From positions 1 to 43,385 of the forward strand of contig JACSSA010000106.1 of assembly GCA_014879465.1 (NCBI GenBank): 43,385 bases of DNA, in the 5' to 3' direction. Source of the DNA: Rhodothermales bacterium (GTDB lineage: Bacteria; Bacteroidota; Rhodothermia; Rhodothermales; BA12). The notes under the pieces are model-generated. The model was not told the DNA's origin. It was given only the letters and a program-made list of their open reading frames with translations, and searched no databases. Each line of letters opens with the position of its first letter. Positions within the stretch are counted from its first letter, which is position 1. The translations under genes and the position numbers were made by a program. Shown piece by piece: positions 16,006-23,957 of the stretch.

Positions 16006-16560
16006 TCAGCCGTTCTTGACGAACACGCCGGTGGCCGTCAAGCGCAGCTCGGGGACGGTCGCGCTCGACGTGTCGGCGTGCTCGTGGTCGCCTTTGGCTT
16101 CCATTTCCGCGTGTTCTGCGGCTTGCGTCGCGGCATCTTCGGACATGTGCCGGGCGTGGTCGGCGGAGATCGTCGTCTCGTCGAACGTGCCTTCGGCGAT
16201 GATGCGGCGTCCGGAGATGTCTTTGGGAAGCGTGAAGACGTACGCGCCCGCCGAGTCTTTCGGCATCGCCACACGGACGGTTCCGGTGGGCGTTTGGAGC
16301 GTCGCCCAGCAACCGGCGGCTTGGCACACCTGATGCACCGTGCCGTAGATCTGGATCGTCCGCCCGGTGTACTCTTCCGGCGCGGCGGCCACGTCTTCGG
16401 CGGGCAGCACCGTCGTGGTGTCGGCAGAGGGCGCGCCGTAGGTCGTCCACCCTTCCAGCGAGGCGGTGGCAACGGGCGTTTCGGGTGCGGTGGGTTCGGA
16501 CTTCTGGCACGCCGAGAGGGCGAGCGCGGCGGCGAAAACGAGCGGGAGGGTAGTACGCAT
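16006..16560 (-). CDS. DUF4920 lipoprotein
   Basis: The 184-residue protein starts at ATG 16560 (MRTTLPLVFAAALALSAC) with a lipoprotein signal ending LSAC, so the mature Cys should be lipidated. After a Pro/Thr/Glu-rich linker comes the DUF4920 pattern: YTGRTIQIYGTVHQVC, AAGCWATLQT, TVRVAMPKDS and GRRIIAEGTF. The paired cysteines (VCQAAGCW) are the family hallmark and suggest metal or redox chemistry; copper has been suggested for relatives, and I cannot confirm it. The C-terminal part is His/Glu/Asp rich (HAEMEAKGDHEHAD), which would suit metal binding. It lies 16 bases after the third microprotein gene and likely shares the nuo message. Confidence 0.8.
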   Translation of the reverse strand: MRTTLPLVFAAALALSACQKSEPTAPETPVATASLEGWTTYGAPSADTTTVLPAEDVAAAPEEYTGRTIQIYGTVHQVCQAAGCWATLQTPTGTVRVAMPKDSAGAYVFTLPKDISGRRIIAEGTFDETTISADHARHMSEDAATQAAEHAEMEAKGDHEHADTSSATVPELRLTATGVFVKNG

Positions 16561-16576
16561 CGGACGAAGGAAAGGC

Positions 16577-16750
16577 TTAGCGGTTGGCAAGAAACAGGAA
16601 GGCGGCGGAGAGGCCGAGCGCGATGGCCCCGAAGGCAGCGAGGATTTTGGCGGCTCGGGCCTGGCGGCGGGCCATCATCAGCTGGGCGATCACGAGGTCG
16701 GAGAACCCCACGACGGCGAACGCGATGGCGACCATCGTGTAGGTGCTCAT
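16577..16750 (-). CDS. two-helix membrane microprotein C
   Basis: A 57-codon gene that opens at ATG 16750, overlapping the stop of microprotein B by the sequence ATGA. The protein has an N-terminal hydrophobic helix (about 5-26), a basic turn (ARRQARAAK) and a second helix (about 37-55) ending FLFLANR. The same layout and the ANR ending occur in microprotein A. I do not recognise a family. The tight overlap implies translational coupling and expression with nuoF. It could be an assembly or stability factor for complex I, or unrelated to it. Two helices joined by a positive turn suggest an inner-membrane hairpin with the loop in the cytoplasm. Confidence 0.72.
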   Translation of the reverse strand: MSTYTMVAIAFAVVGFSDLVIAQLMMARRQARAAKILAAFGAIALGLSAAFLFLANR

Positions 16751-16917
16751 GGCGTGGGCGGGGGAATGCGAAGCATCAACACGCCTCCTGCCGCAGCAAG
16801 CACGCCGAGCATACCCGTTACCACAGCCATGCGCGTGCGCCCTTGGCGGTAAGCCAAGACGGCCAATACGCCGTCGAGGGCGGCAAGGCCGAAAAGCAGC
16901 AGCGCCGGGACGAGCAT
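16747..16917 (-). CDS. two-helix membrane microprotein B
   Basis: A 56-codon gene starting at ATG 16917, whose A is the last base of the TGA of microprotein A. The protein reads MLVPALLLFGLAALDGVLAV, then the basic turn YRQGRTRMA, then a second helix (GMLGVLAAAGGVLML) and a Pro-rich end. GLAALD and GRTR are shared with microprotein A (AMAALD, GRTR), which marks them as paralogues. It lacks cysteines and obvious catalytic residues. It is probably an inner-membrane hairpin of unknown role. Reading-frame overlaps on both sides and coding-like codon use make it a credible gene despite its size. Confidence 0.72.
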   Translation of the reverse strand: MLVPALLLFGLAALDGVLAVLAYRQGRTRMAVVTGMLGVLAAAGGVLMLRIPPPTP

Positions 16918-17084
16918 CAGACAGCGGTGCGGTTGGCGTAGAACGTTGCGGCGGCGGCTACGAGCGCGACGATCCCGAAGACGAGCATCAGCCTCGCTTC
17001 GCGGGTGCGCCCGCGCCGCCGAAACGACGCATACAGGGCGAGGTCGAGCGCAGCCATCGCCACGAGAAAGTAGGCGTAAACCAT
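16917..17084 (-). CDS. two-helix membrane microprotein A
   Basis: A 55-codon gene that begins four bases after the nuoF stop. The protein is MVYAYFLVAMAALDLALYAS, a strongly basic turn (FRRRGRTREAR), then LMLVFGIVALVAAAATFYAN. It has two hydrophobic helices with the positive turn expected inside the cell. It heads a run of three related genes joined by 1-base and 4-base overlaps. No family is recognised. Position suggests co-translation with NuoF; involvement in complex I assembly is a guess. Membrane subunits of complex I such as NuoK or NuoA are longer and have three helices, so it is not one of these. Confidence 0.74.
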   Translation of the reverse strand: MVYAYFLVAMAALDLALYASFRRRGRTREARLMLVFGIVALVAAAATFYANRTAV

Positions 17085-17088
17085 CGCG

Positions 17089-18465
17089 TTAGTCGGACAA
17101 GACGTAGCCCGGGTCAGCCACGGCCTCGCCGAGCGTTTCGGGCGACACAAACCCGCCGGGCACCAGGCTGGGCTTGCATTTGGCCTCGAACTCGCTGCGG
17201 AAGCGCGTCACCGTCCACCGCACCGGCCACGCGGCGGCGTCGGCGAGGGCGCACACCGTGCGGCCTTCCATGTTGTCGCACAGTGAGATCAGCAGGTCGA
17301 GGTCGCGGAGGTTGCCCTCGCCCTCGTCGATGCGCGTCACCAGCTTTTCGAGCCAGCCGGTGCCTTCGCGGCAGGGCGTGCACTGGCCGCAGGACTCGTG
17401 GTGGTAGAAGTGTGTGGTGCGCCGCAGGAACGACACCATGTCCACGTCTTCGTCCATCACCAAAACGCCCGCCGTGCCAAGCATCGAGCCGCCGTCGCGC
17501 ATCGACTCGGCGTCCATCGTGACGCCCTCGCACATCTCGGCGGTGAGCACCGGCACCGACGAGCCGCCGGGCACGACGGCCTTGAGCTTCTTGCCGCCCC
17601 GGATGCCGCCGCAGACCTCGTAGATCAGATCCGTCAGCAGCATCCCCGTCGGGTATTCGTAGACGCCGGGGCGGTTGACGTGGCCGGAGACGCCGTAGAG
17701 CAGCGGGCCGGGGTGCTTCGGTGCGCCAAGGCCGGCAAACCACGACGCGCCCTTGTGGACGATCAGCGGCACGCACGCGAGCGTCTCGACGTTGTTGATG
17801 GTCGTCGGGTTCGCCCAGAGGCCTTTTTGCGCCGGAAACGGCGGCTTGATGCGCGGATACGCACGCTTGCCTTCCAGCGACTCCATCAACGACGACTCTT
17901 CGCCGCAGATGTACGCGCCCGCACCCTTGTGGATGACGATGTCGCAGTCCCAGCCGGTGCCGAAGAGGTTCTTTCCGACGAGGCCCTTGGCGTAGGCCTT
18001 CGCCAACTCGCGCTCCATGTGCGAGATGTAGTCGGCGTACTCGCCGCGCACATAGAGGTAGGCCGTGTGCGCGCCGATGCCGTACGCGCCCATCATCATC
18101 CCCTCGAAGAGCAGGTGCGGGTTGTACTCAAAGATCTGACGGTCTTTGAACGTGCCCGGCTCCGACTCGTCGCCGTTGCACGCGAGGTAGCGGGGCTGGC
18201 CGGGCTTGTCGGGGGGCATAAAGCTCCACTTCAGGCCGGTCGAGAAGCCCGCGCCGCCGCGTCCGCGCAGGCCCGAGGCCTTCACTTCGTCCACGAGCCG
18301 CTTGCGTTCCCAGCCCTCCTTGAGGATCTTTTCGAGCGCCGTGTACGCGCCGTTCCGGAGCGCCACGTCGAGCAGGTGGAGGTCGCGGACGGGCGGCAGG
18401 ATGACGCGCTGGTACGAGCGCCAGTCGCCGGCTTTGGACGTGGGAGTTTGCTTAGGAGCTTCCAT
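17089..18465 (-). CDS. nuoF: NADH-quinone oxidoreductase subunit F
   Basis: This peripheral-arm subunit binds NADH and FMN and carries the N3 4Fe-4S cluster. The 458 residues show the nucleotide/FMN glycine run GLRGRGGAGFSTG, ACNGDESEPGTFKDR, the GAGAYICGEESSL block and the cluster motif ESCGQCTPCREGT with the later Cys in SLCDNMEGRTVC. I chose ATG 18465; a TTG one codon upstream is the alternative. Nearly 70 bases with a GC palindrome separate it from nuoE. No nuoG follows; three microprotein genes and a lipoprotein gene come next. Confidence 0.96.
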   Translation of the reverse strand: MEAPKQTPTSKAGDWRSYQRVILPPVRDLHLLDVALRNGAYTALEKILKEGWERKRLVDEVKASGLRGRGGAGFSTGLKWSFMPPDKPGQPRYLACNGDESEPGTFKDRQIFEYNPHLLFEGMMMGAYGIGAHTAYLYVRGEYADYISHMERELAKAYAKGLVGKNLFGTGWDCDIVIHKGAGAYICGEESSLMESLEGKRAYPRIKPPFPAQKGLWANPTTINNVETLACVPLIVHKGASWFAGLGAPKHPGPLLYGVSGHVNRPGVYEYPTGMLLTDLIYEVCGGIRGGKKLKAVVPGGSSVPVLTAEMCEGVTMDAESMRDGGSMLGTAGVLVMDEDVDMVSFLRRTTHFYHHESCGQCTPCREGTGWLEKLVTRIDEGEGNLRDLDLLISLCDNMEGRTVCALADAAAWPVRWTVTRFRSEFEAKCKPSLVPGGFVSPETLGEAVADPGYVLSD

Positions 18466-18489
18466 CAACGAAGTCGGATCAATCGGGAT

Positions 18490-18520
18490 ACGCCGGGGCG
18501 GGACAGCACCCCGCCTGTAC
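18490..18520. repeat. GC-rich palindrome between nuoE and nuoF
   Basis: GGCGGG and CCCGCC form the core stem. The minus strand reads GTACAGGCGGGG ... CCCGCCCCGGCGTA, echoing the GTAC...GTA flanks of the palindrome at 12017-12044. It may act as an mRNA processing or stability element inside the nuo operon. Confidence 0.5.
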
Positions 18521-18535
18521 GGGAAGTAGCGGGCG

Positions 18536-19267
18536 TCACGCGCCTTCGGTGCCCTCGTGGAGCGGGTCGTGCGAAGGGGCAGCGTCGTGGCGGTGGCCGC
18601 CGAGGCTGTGGAAGAACGGCGCGGGGATGGCCTTCTCGGTGGCCTCGGCGTCGGAGCGGCGGTTGCCTTGCATCTCGTCCTCGTCCTGCGGCAGCGTCAC
18701 CGACTCAAACGGCCACGAGCCGGTTTCGCGGAGCGTGGCGACCATCCGGTCGAGTTTCTCGTCGGTGAGGTTGTGGACGTACCGGCCGTTCGTGATTTGG
18801 AGCATCGGGCCGGTGCCGCACGCGCCGAGGCATTCGGCCTCTTGCAGCGTGAACTGCCCGTCGTCGGTCGTCTCGCCCATGTGCACGCCGAGCGTCTTCT
18901 CGAGGTGGGCCATCCGGTCGTACGCACCGCACACCTGGCACGAGTGGCCGGTGCACACGTCGAGCACGAAGCGCCCCTTCGGCTCCTTGAAGTACATCGT
19001 GTAGAACGTGGCGACGCCGTAGGCGTGGGCGTAGGGAATGCCCAGCGTGTCGGCGACGAGCTGGATCACTTCCGGAGCGAGCCATCCGAACTTCTCTTGC
19101 GCCATCCAGAGCAGGCGCATCACTGCGGCTTCGGCTTCGGGATACGAGGCCCGGTAGGCGTCGATACGGGCGCGCTCCTCGTCCGTCCAGACAAGCTGCT
19201 CGGGTGTGAACGATCGCTCGGGGTTGCGCTCGGGCAGGGGCGAGATTTCGAGGTGAATGTTGGACAT
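18536..19267 (-). CDS. nuoE: NADH-quinone oxidoreductase subunit E
   Basis: This thioredoxin-like 2Fe-2S subunit (cluster N1a) partners NuoF. In 243 residues the four ligands are C105 and C110 (DVCTGHSCQVC) and C146 and C150 (ECLGACGTGP). ATG 19267 (MSNIHLEISPLPERN) is chosen; a longer upstream frame overlaps nuoD and is not family-like. The protein exceeds the usual ~160-180 residues because of a C-terminal tail (about 190-243) that is acidic and then His-rich (HSLGGHRHDAAPSHDPLHEG). The tail has no counterpart I recall and might bind metal. It follows nuoD with a 92-base gap. Confidence 0.94.
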   Translation of the reverse strand: MSNIHLEISPLPERNPERSFTPEQLVWTDEERARIDAYRASYPEAEAAVMRLLWMAQEKFGWLAPEVIQLVADTLGIPYAHAYGVATFYTMYFKEPKGRFVLDVCTGHSCQVCGAYDRMAHLEKTLGVHMGETTDDGQFTLQEAECLGACGTGPMLQITNGRYVHNLTDEKLDRMVATLRETGSWPFESVTLPQDEDEMQGNRRSDAEATEKAIPAPFFHSLGGHRHDAAPSHDPLHEGTEGA

Positions 19268-19359
19268 AGGGAAAGTCGAATGTCGAGGGGCGGGCGACGA
19301 ACAAGGCGAAGAGGAGCGTGGAAAGGGCCGTTCGACATTCGTCGCCCGGCGTTCCCCAC

Positions 19360-20679
19360 TCACTTGTCCGAGTCGCCGAGCACCGGGTCAACCGTGCCGA
19401 TGAGCACCACCATGTCGCCCATCTGCGCGCCTTCCATCAGGTGTTCGAGGCCTTGCAGGTTGGCAAAGCTCGGCGTGTTGATGCGGGCGCGGAAGGGCTG
19501 GCCCGTGCCGTCGCTGGTCAGGTAGAAGCCAAGTTCGCCCTTGGGCGCTTCGATGGCGGCGTAGGTGTGAGCGCCCCGCGGCGGGCACACGCCCTCGGAG
19601 GTGTACATAAAGTCCTGAATCATGCCCTCCATCGAGTAGTAGGCCTGATCCTTCGAGACCACCGCCTTGCGTCCGTCGTCGTTGCGAATCGGGCCGGGCT
19701 TTATCCGCTCCAAGCACTGGCGGATGATGGCGATGGATTCGAGCATCTCCTCCATCCGGCAGAGGTAGCGGGCGTACGAGTCGCCCTCGGTGCGGGTCGG
19801 GATGGTGAAGTCCACGTCGGCATACTTCAGGTACGGCTCGAACAGGCGGATGTCGTGGGCGATGCCGGAGCCGCGCAGGTTGGGGCCGCGCATGCCGAGG
19901 GCGATGGCCTCGTCGGCGGTCAGCACGCCAATGCCGACGTTGCGGTCCATCCAGATACGGTTGCGGGTGAGCAGCTTGCGCCAGCCGTTGATGATGTCCG
20001 GGTAGCGGTCCACGAAGTCGCGGATGAGACGCAGCGCCTCGGGCGTGAGGTCGTTGGCGACGCCCCCGATGCGGCTGTGGCTCACGGTGAAGCGCGCCCC
20101 CGCAATCTCGTCCATGATCTTGTAGATGTCCTCGCGGGCTTGGAACGCCCAGAGGAAGACGCTCACCGCGCCCGCGTCCATCAACCCCACGCCCATCCAG
20201 AGCATGTGGCTGGACAGGCGGGCCAGTTCGCTGCCGATCATCCGGATCCACTGCGCCCGCTCGGGCACCTCGATGGCGGCGAGTTTCTCGACGGCCAAGC
20301 ACCAGCCCACGTTGTAGGCGTAGGGCGCGATGTAGTCCATGCGGTCCGTGTAGGGCATGAACTCTTGGTACGTCTTGTGCTCGGCCAGCTTCTCCGTGCC
20401 CCGGTGCAGGTAGCCGATGTCGATGACGCACCGCTCGATGGTCTCGCCGTCGAGCTTGACCACCGCCCGGAGCACGCCGTGCGTGGCCGGGTGTTGCGGC
20501 CCGATGTTGAGCGTCATCTCGTGCTCGAGCGCGTCGTGCACCCGCCCGTCGCCGAGGCCGTGGCGTTCTTCGAGCCACGCGTGTTTGGATTCAAGACGGG
20601 CGTAGAGCGCCTCTTGGTGGCGCGGCCAGAACGTGAACAGGTCGTCGGCAGGCGCGGCGAGGGTGTGCGGTTCGGACAT
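19360..20679 (-). CDS. nuoD: NADH-quinone oxidoreductase subunit D
   Basis: This 49-kDa subunit homologue lines the quinone-binding cavity of the connecting arm. The 439 residues contain the family landmarks LNIGPQHPATHGVLR, IGYLHRGTEKL, SELARLSSHMLW, LTRNRIWMDR and GPNLRGSGIAHDIR, and end FANLQGLEHLMEGAQMGDMV. As in other complex I enzymes, the hydrogenase nickel cysteines are absent. The start at ATG 20679 gives an N-terminal extension of about 50 residues before the conserved core. It lies between nuoC (45-base gap) and nuoE. Confidence 0.96.
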   Translation of the reverse strand: MSEPHTLAAPADDLFTFWPRHQEALYARLESKHAWLEERHGLGDGRVHDALEHEMTLNIGPQHPATHGVLRAVVKLDGETIERCVIDIGYLHRGTEKLAEHKTYQEFMPYTDRMDYIAPYAYNVGWCLAVEKLAAIEVPERAQWIRMIGSELARLSSHMLWMGVGLMDAGAVSVFLWAFQAREDIYKIMDEIAGARFTVSHSRIGGVANDLTPEALRLIRDFVDRYPDIINGWRKLLTRNRIWMDRNVGIGVLTADEAIALGMRGPNLRGSGIAHDIRLFEPYLKYADVDFTIPTRTEGDSYARYLCRMEEMLESIAIIRQCLERIKPGPIRNDDGRKAVVSKDQAYYSMEGMIQDFMYTSEGVCPPRGAHTYAAIEAPKGELGFYLTSDGTGQPFRARINTPSFANLQGLEHLMEGAQMGDMVVLIGTVDPVLGDSDK

Positions 20680-20724
20680 ACGAAGAAAGGCGACGGAGCG
20701 AAAGGGGAGCAGGCGTTGGGCGCG

Positions 20725-21369
20725 TCACTCGCCGCTCACTTCGGGTTCTTGGAAGCTCTTGGGCGTGGGCGACGAGGCCGCCGGGAACGGGTCGTAGCTG
20801 AGGTCTTCGCCGGGCAGGTGTCCGGGCAGCGGCAGGCTGCCGGGGATGCCCAGCAGCGGAAATTCCTTGCGCAGCGGGTAGTACTGAAAATCCTCCGGCA
20901 TAAACATCCGCCGCAGGTCCTCGTGACCGTCGAAGACGAGGCCGAACATGTCGAAGACCTCGCGCTCGAACCAGTTGGCCGAGCGGTACACGCCGGTGGC
21001 CGAGGGCAGGTGCAGATCGGATTCGTCCACGCGGGTTTTGACGCGCAGCCGCCGCCCACGGTGCAGGTCGCAGACGTTGTAGAAGACTTCGTAGCGGTCG
21101 TCTTCGGTGAACCGGTCGAGGCCGCCGAGGTCGGCGAGGTAGGAGTAGCCGTCGGCGTGCAGGCGTTGCAGCGCCTCCGCGATGCGCCCCTTGGCCACAA
21201 ACACCGTCGTCTCGCCCGCGTACGTCTCGTCGCCCGTCACGCCGTCGCCGAAGGCGTCGCGCAGCATCGCCACCGCCTCCGGGCGGTCGGTGGTGGGCTG
21301 GGCGTGCGGGTTGACGGCGTTGGGCCGGGCCGCATCGACCGGGGTGAAGTGAAACTTGAGGGATTCCAT
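20725..21369 (-). CDS. nuoC: NADH-quinone oxidoreductase subunit C
   Basis: This is the 30-kDa subunit of the peripheral arm, unfused to NuoD. The 214 residues carry the hallmark block WFEREVFDMFGLVFDGHEDL followed by RRMFMPEDF, and the downstream YPLRKEFPL. A ~60-residue N-terminal region before YLADLGGLDRF is less conserved, and the Ser/Pro-rich C-terminal tail is species-specific. It lies 76 bases after nuoB and 45 before nuoD, in the common nuoA-B-C-D order. Confidence 0.95.
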   Translation of the reverse strand: MESLKFHFTPVDAARPNAVNPHAQPTTDRPEAVAMLRDAFGDGVTGDETYAGETTVFVAKGRIAEALQRLHADGYSYLADLGGLDRFTEDDRYEVFYNVCDLHRGRRLRVKTRVDESDLHLPSATGVYRSANWFEREVFDMFGLVFDGHEDLRRMFMPEDFQYYPLRKEFPLLGIPGSLPLPGHLPGEDLSYDPFPAASSPTPKSFQEPEVSGE

Positions 21370-21445
21370 ACGTTGATTAATCGTGTATGGTTGATGGAGT
21401 ATGGAAAGGGGTTAGATGCACCAAGCGGTGCACCGCCGGCCCTGC

Positions 21446-22039
21446 TCAGTTTTGCGTGTAGAGGATGTCGGGCGTGACGATCCGGTTGCCGTCGGGCGCC
21501 ACGATCCGCGGGCGTTCAGCGCCGACGAGCGCGCGGTCGAGCGTCTCGATCTTGCCAGCGGTGTAGTCCTGCGCCAGCGAATAATCGTTGCGGATCTTCT
21601 CCTGAATGTCCATCAGCGCGTGCAGCACGGCCTCCGGGCGCGGCGGGCAGCCGGGCACATAGACGTCCACCGGCAGGAAGTTGTCGCAGCCCTGCACGAC
21701 GCCGTAGCAGCGGTGCATCCCGCCGGTCGAGGCGCACGCGCCCATCGAGATGACCCACTTGGGGTCGGCCATCTGGTCCCAGATGCGGCGGATGGTGTGG
21801 GCCATCTTGTACGACACCCACCCGGCGACGATCATCAGGTCGGCTTGGCGGGGCGAGAAGCGCATGGCCTCCGAGCCGAACCGCGCGACGTCGTACTTCG
21901 GCCCGGCGAACGCCATCATCTCAATGGCGCAGCAGGCGAGGCCCATCGGCATCGGCATGAGCGAGTTCGAGCGCGCCCAGTTGACGACGTAGTCGAGGCG
22001 GGTGGTGAGGAAGCCTTCCTCGAAGAGCGGATCGGCCAT
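21446..22039 (-). CDS. nuoB: NADH-quinone oxidoreductase subunit B
   Basis: It holds the terminal N2 4Fe-4S cluster that reduces quinone. The 197 residues show the four ligands: the adjacent C36-C37 in [11 protein letters not shown]102 in [10 protein letters not shown] and C131 in [14 protein letters not shown] 22039 ([16 protein letters not shown]) fits the family start. The ~30-residue tail after the core is variable. A 189-base spacer separates it from nuoA, larger than other nuo spacers and rich in short repeats. Confidence 0.96.
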   Translation of the reverse strand: MADPLFEEGFLTTRLDYVVNWARSNSLMPMPMGLACCAIEMMAFAGPKYDVARFGSEAMRFSPRQADLMIVAGWVSYKMAHTIRRIWDQMADPKWVISMGACASTGGMHRCYGVVQGCDNFLPVDVYVPGCPPRPEAVLHALMDIQEKIRNDYSLAQDYTAGKIETLDRALVGAERPRIVAPDGNRIVTPDILYTQN

Positions 22040-22228
22040 ACGGAGGCAGGGAAGAGGCGATGAAGGGCGTACCGACGGGGCGGGGGAGGGGTTTCGGGCG
22101 GTGGCTCGCTGCGCAGTTGAGGGTGGGTCGTTCGGCTTTGCCTCGCTGTAGTCAGATAAGGCAGGGCCGCCTCAGGCAACAGGTCGCGCAGCGACCGTCC
22201 CAATTCCCATAGCGAAGCGGCCTACCCA

Positions 22229-22603
22229 CTAAAACTCCAGCCCGCCTTTTTTGATGTCGTACACGAGGCCGAGCGTGAGCACGGCGAGGAACACGCCCAC
22301 GACGCCGAGCACGAACAGGCCCAGCTGCGGGCTGCGGGTGAGAAACTCGCGGAACGTGACGGCCCACGGGTAGAGGAAGACCACTTCTACGTCGAACACG
22401 ATGAAGATCATCGCCACGAGGTAGAACTTGACCGAGTAGCGGTCGCGGGCCGTGCCTACCGGATCCATTCCGCTCTCGTAGGCCATCGTCTTGACGGCGT
22501 TCGGGCGTTTGGGGCCGAGCTTCTTGGCTGCAATGAGCAGCGTATAGGCCAGCCCGGCGGCCATCAGGATTTGCAGAAACAGCGGGATGAACGAGGCGAG
22601 CAT
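22229..22603 (-). CDS. nuoA: NADH-quinone oxidoreductase subunit A
   Basis: This small membrane subunit sits at the joint of the two complex I arms. The 124 residues start at ATG 22603 ([13 protein letters not shown]) and show three transmembrane helices, the conserved loop [21 protein letters not shown], and [16 protein letters not shown]. The upstream extension to 22783 lacks family support. It is the first gene of the nuo operon and is transcribed away from parA across a 229-base divergent spacer. Confidence 0.95.
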   Translation of the reverse strand: MLASFIPLFLQILMAAGLAYTLLIAAKKLGPKRPNAVKTMAYESGMDPVGTARDRYSVKFYLVAMIFIVFDVEVVFLYPWAVTFREFLTRSPQLGLFVLGVVGVFLAVLTLGLVYDIKKGGLEF

Positions 22604-22832
22604 CGGCGTGCCAGGACGTGGAGTGAGGCAGGACACGGCAAAGTACCGCGTAGCGCCCCTCGTTTTCAACGCGAAGTGTGCGAAGTTGGCGGTTGACGTT
22701 TCGTTGTGGTCGGCCTGCGGCCCGCGTTTCCGTGAAGTCCGGGCCACGGGGTCGGAACGCGAGCGGGCGGCCCTACATTCCACCCGTCCCCCCAGCCTCT
22801 TTGCGTACCGGGCCGAAGCGGCCCCCGTGTCT

Positions 22833-23933
22833 ATGGGTAAAGTGATCGCCGTGGCGAATCAGAAGGGCGGCGTCGGCAAGACGACGTCGGCGGTGAACCT
22901 TGCGGCCAGCCTCGCCGCAACGGAGCATCCGACGCTGCTTCTCGACTTCGACCCGCAAGCCAACGGTACCAGCGGTACAGGCATCGAGCCGCGCACCGTG
23001 ACGACGAGCGCCTACGAGGTGCTCATCGGCGAAGCCACCGCCGAGGAGGCCGCCATTCCCACCGGAATGCCGTTTCTCGACCTCATCCCGTCGCACATCA
23101 ACCTCGTGGGCGCGGAGATCGAGATGATCGACGTGGCCGAGCGCGAACGGGCGCTCAAAAACGCGCTCGCGCAGGCCCGCCGCCGCTACGACTTCATCGT
23201 CATCGACTGCCCGCCCAGCCTCGGGCTGCTCACACTCAACGCCCTCACCGCCGCCGACTCGGTGCTGATTCCGGTGCAGGCCGAGTACTTCGCGCTCGAA
23301 GGCCTCGGGCAACTGCTCAACACGATCAAGATCGTCCGGCAGCACCTCAACCCGGATTTGGAGATCGAGGGCGTGCTGCTCACGATGTACGATACGCGGC
23401 TGCGTTTGGCCACGCAGGTGGCCGAGGAAGTCCGCCGGTATTTTGGCGACAAGGTGTTCCGCACCATCGTGCAGCGCAACGTGCGCCTCGCCGAAGCGCC
23501 GAGTTTTGGCAAGCCGGTGCTGCTCTACGACGCCGCCAGCCTGGGCACGCGCAACTACATGAGCTTGGCCCGCGAGGTGCTCGCCAACAACCAACGCTAC
23601 CTCCACACGCCGCCCGAAGCGCCCGGTGGGCCGCTGCCGCTCGTGCGTGCGGCAGCAGCGGCCTCGCCTCCCGCCACCCCGCCGGACGCGCCGCTGCCGA
23701 TGCCGGCCATGCCCGCCCCGTTGGAGTCGATTGCGATGGCACCTCGCCCCTTGACGACGTCCGACAACCCGCCGCCGGGCACGCTGCCGTCGCGGAGCAA
23801 CGCGGCGGCGATGCACTCGGCGTATGCCGTTCCTGAGGCATATGCGGCGCATGCGGGGGCACCCCACCGTGCCGACGAAGGCGATGGCGGCTGGAACGGC
23901 CACGTCTTTCCGTCGTCTCCAGACGCTTCCTGA
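22833..23933 (+). CDS. parA: ParA family chromosome-partitioning ATPase with long C-terminal extension
   Basis: It drives origin segregation and often organises other cargo, as a DNA-binding ATPase. Residues 1-260 are standard ParA/Soj: deviant Walker [34 protein letters not shown], and the DNA-binding arginine region [17 protein letters not shown]. Some 100 residues follow that are rich in Pro and Ala, beyond the usual Soj length of about 255-265. The tail looks disordered and may contact a partner. ATG 22833 is set by the family start [14 protein letters not shown] short hairpin (GGGCC-GAAGC-GGCCC) sits 8 bases upstream. parB starts 24 bases downstream. Confidence 0.94.
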   Translation: MGKVIAVANQKGGVGKTTSAVNLAASLAATEHPTLLLDFDPQANGTSGTGIEPRTVTTSAYEVLIGEATAEEAAIPTGMPFLDLIPSHINLVGAEIEMIDVAERERALKNALAQARRRYDFIVIDCPPSLGLLTLNALTAADSVLIPVQAEYFALEGLGQLLNTIKIVRQHLNPDLEIEGVLLTMYDTRLRLATQVAEEVRRYFGDKVFRTIVQRNVRLAEAPSFGKPVLLYDAASLGTRNYMSLAREVLANNQRYLHTPPEAPGGPLPLVRAAAAASPPATPPDAPLPMPAMPAPLESIAMAPRPLTTSDNPPPGTLPSRSNAAAMHSAYAVPEAYAAHAGAPHRADEGDGGWNGHVFPSSPDAS

Positions 23934-23957
23934 TCGCTCCGGCCCTACCGTTTTTCT

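Noticed and set aside
22810-22824. Terminator or riboswitch just ahead of parA
   Set aside because: The GGGCC-GAAGC-GGCCC hairpin is short, has no T-tract and lies 8 bases before the start codon; no riboswitch fold is visible.
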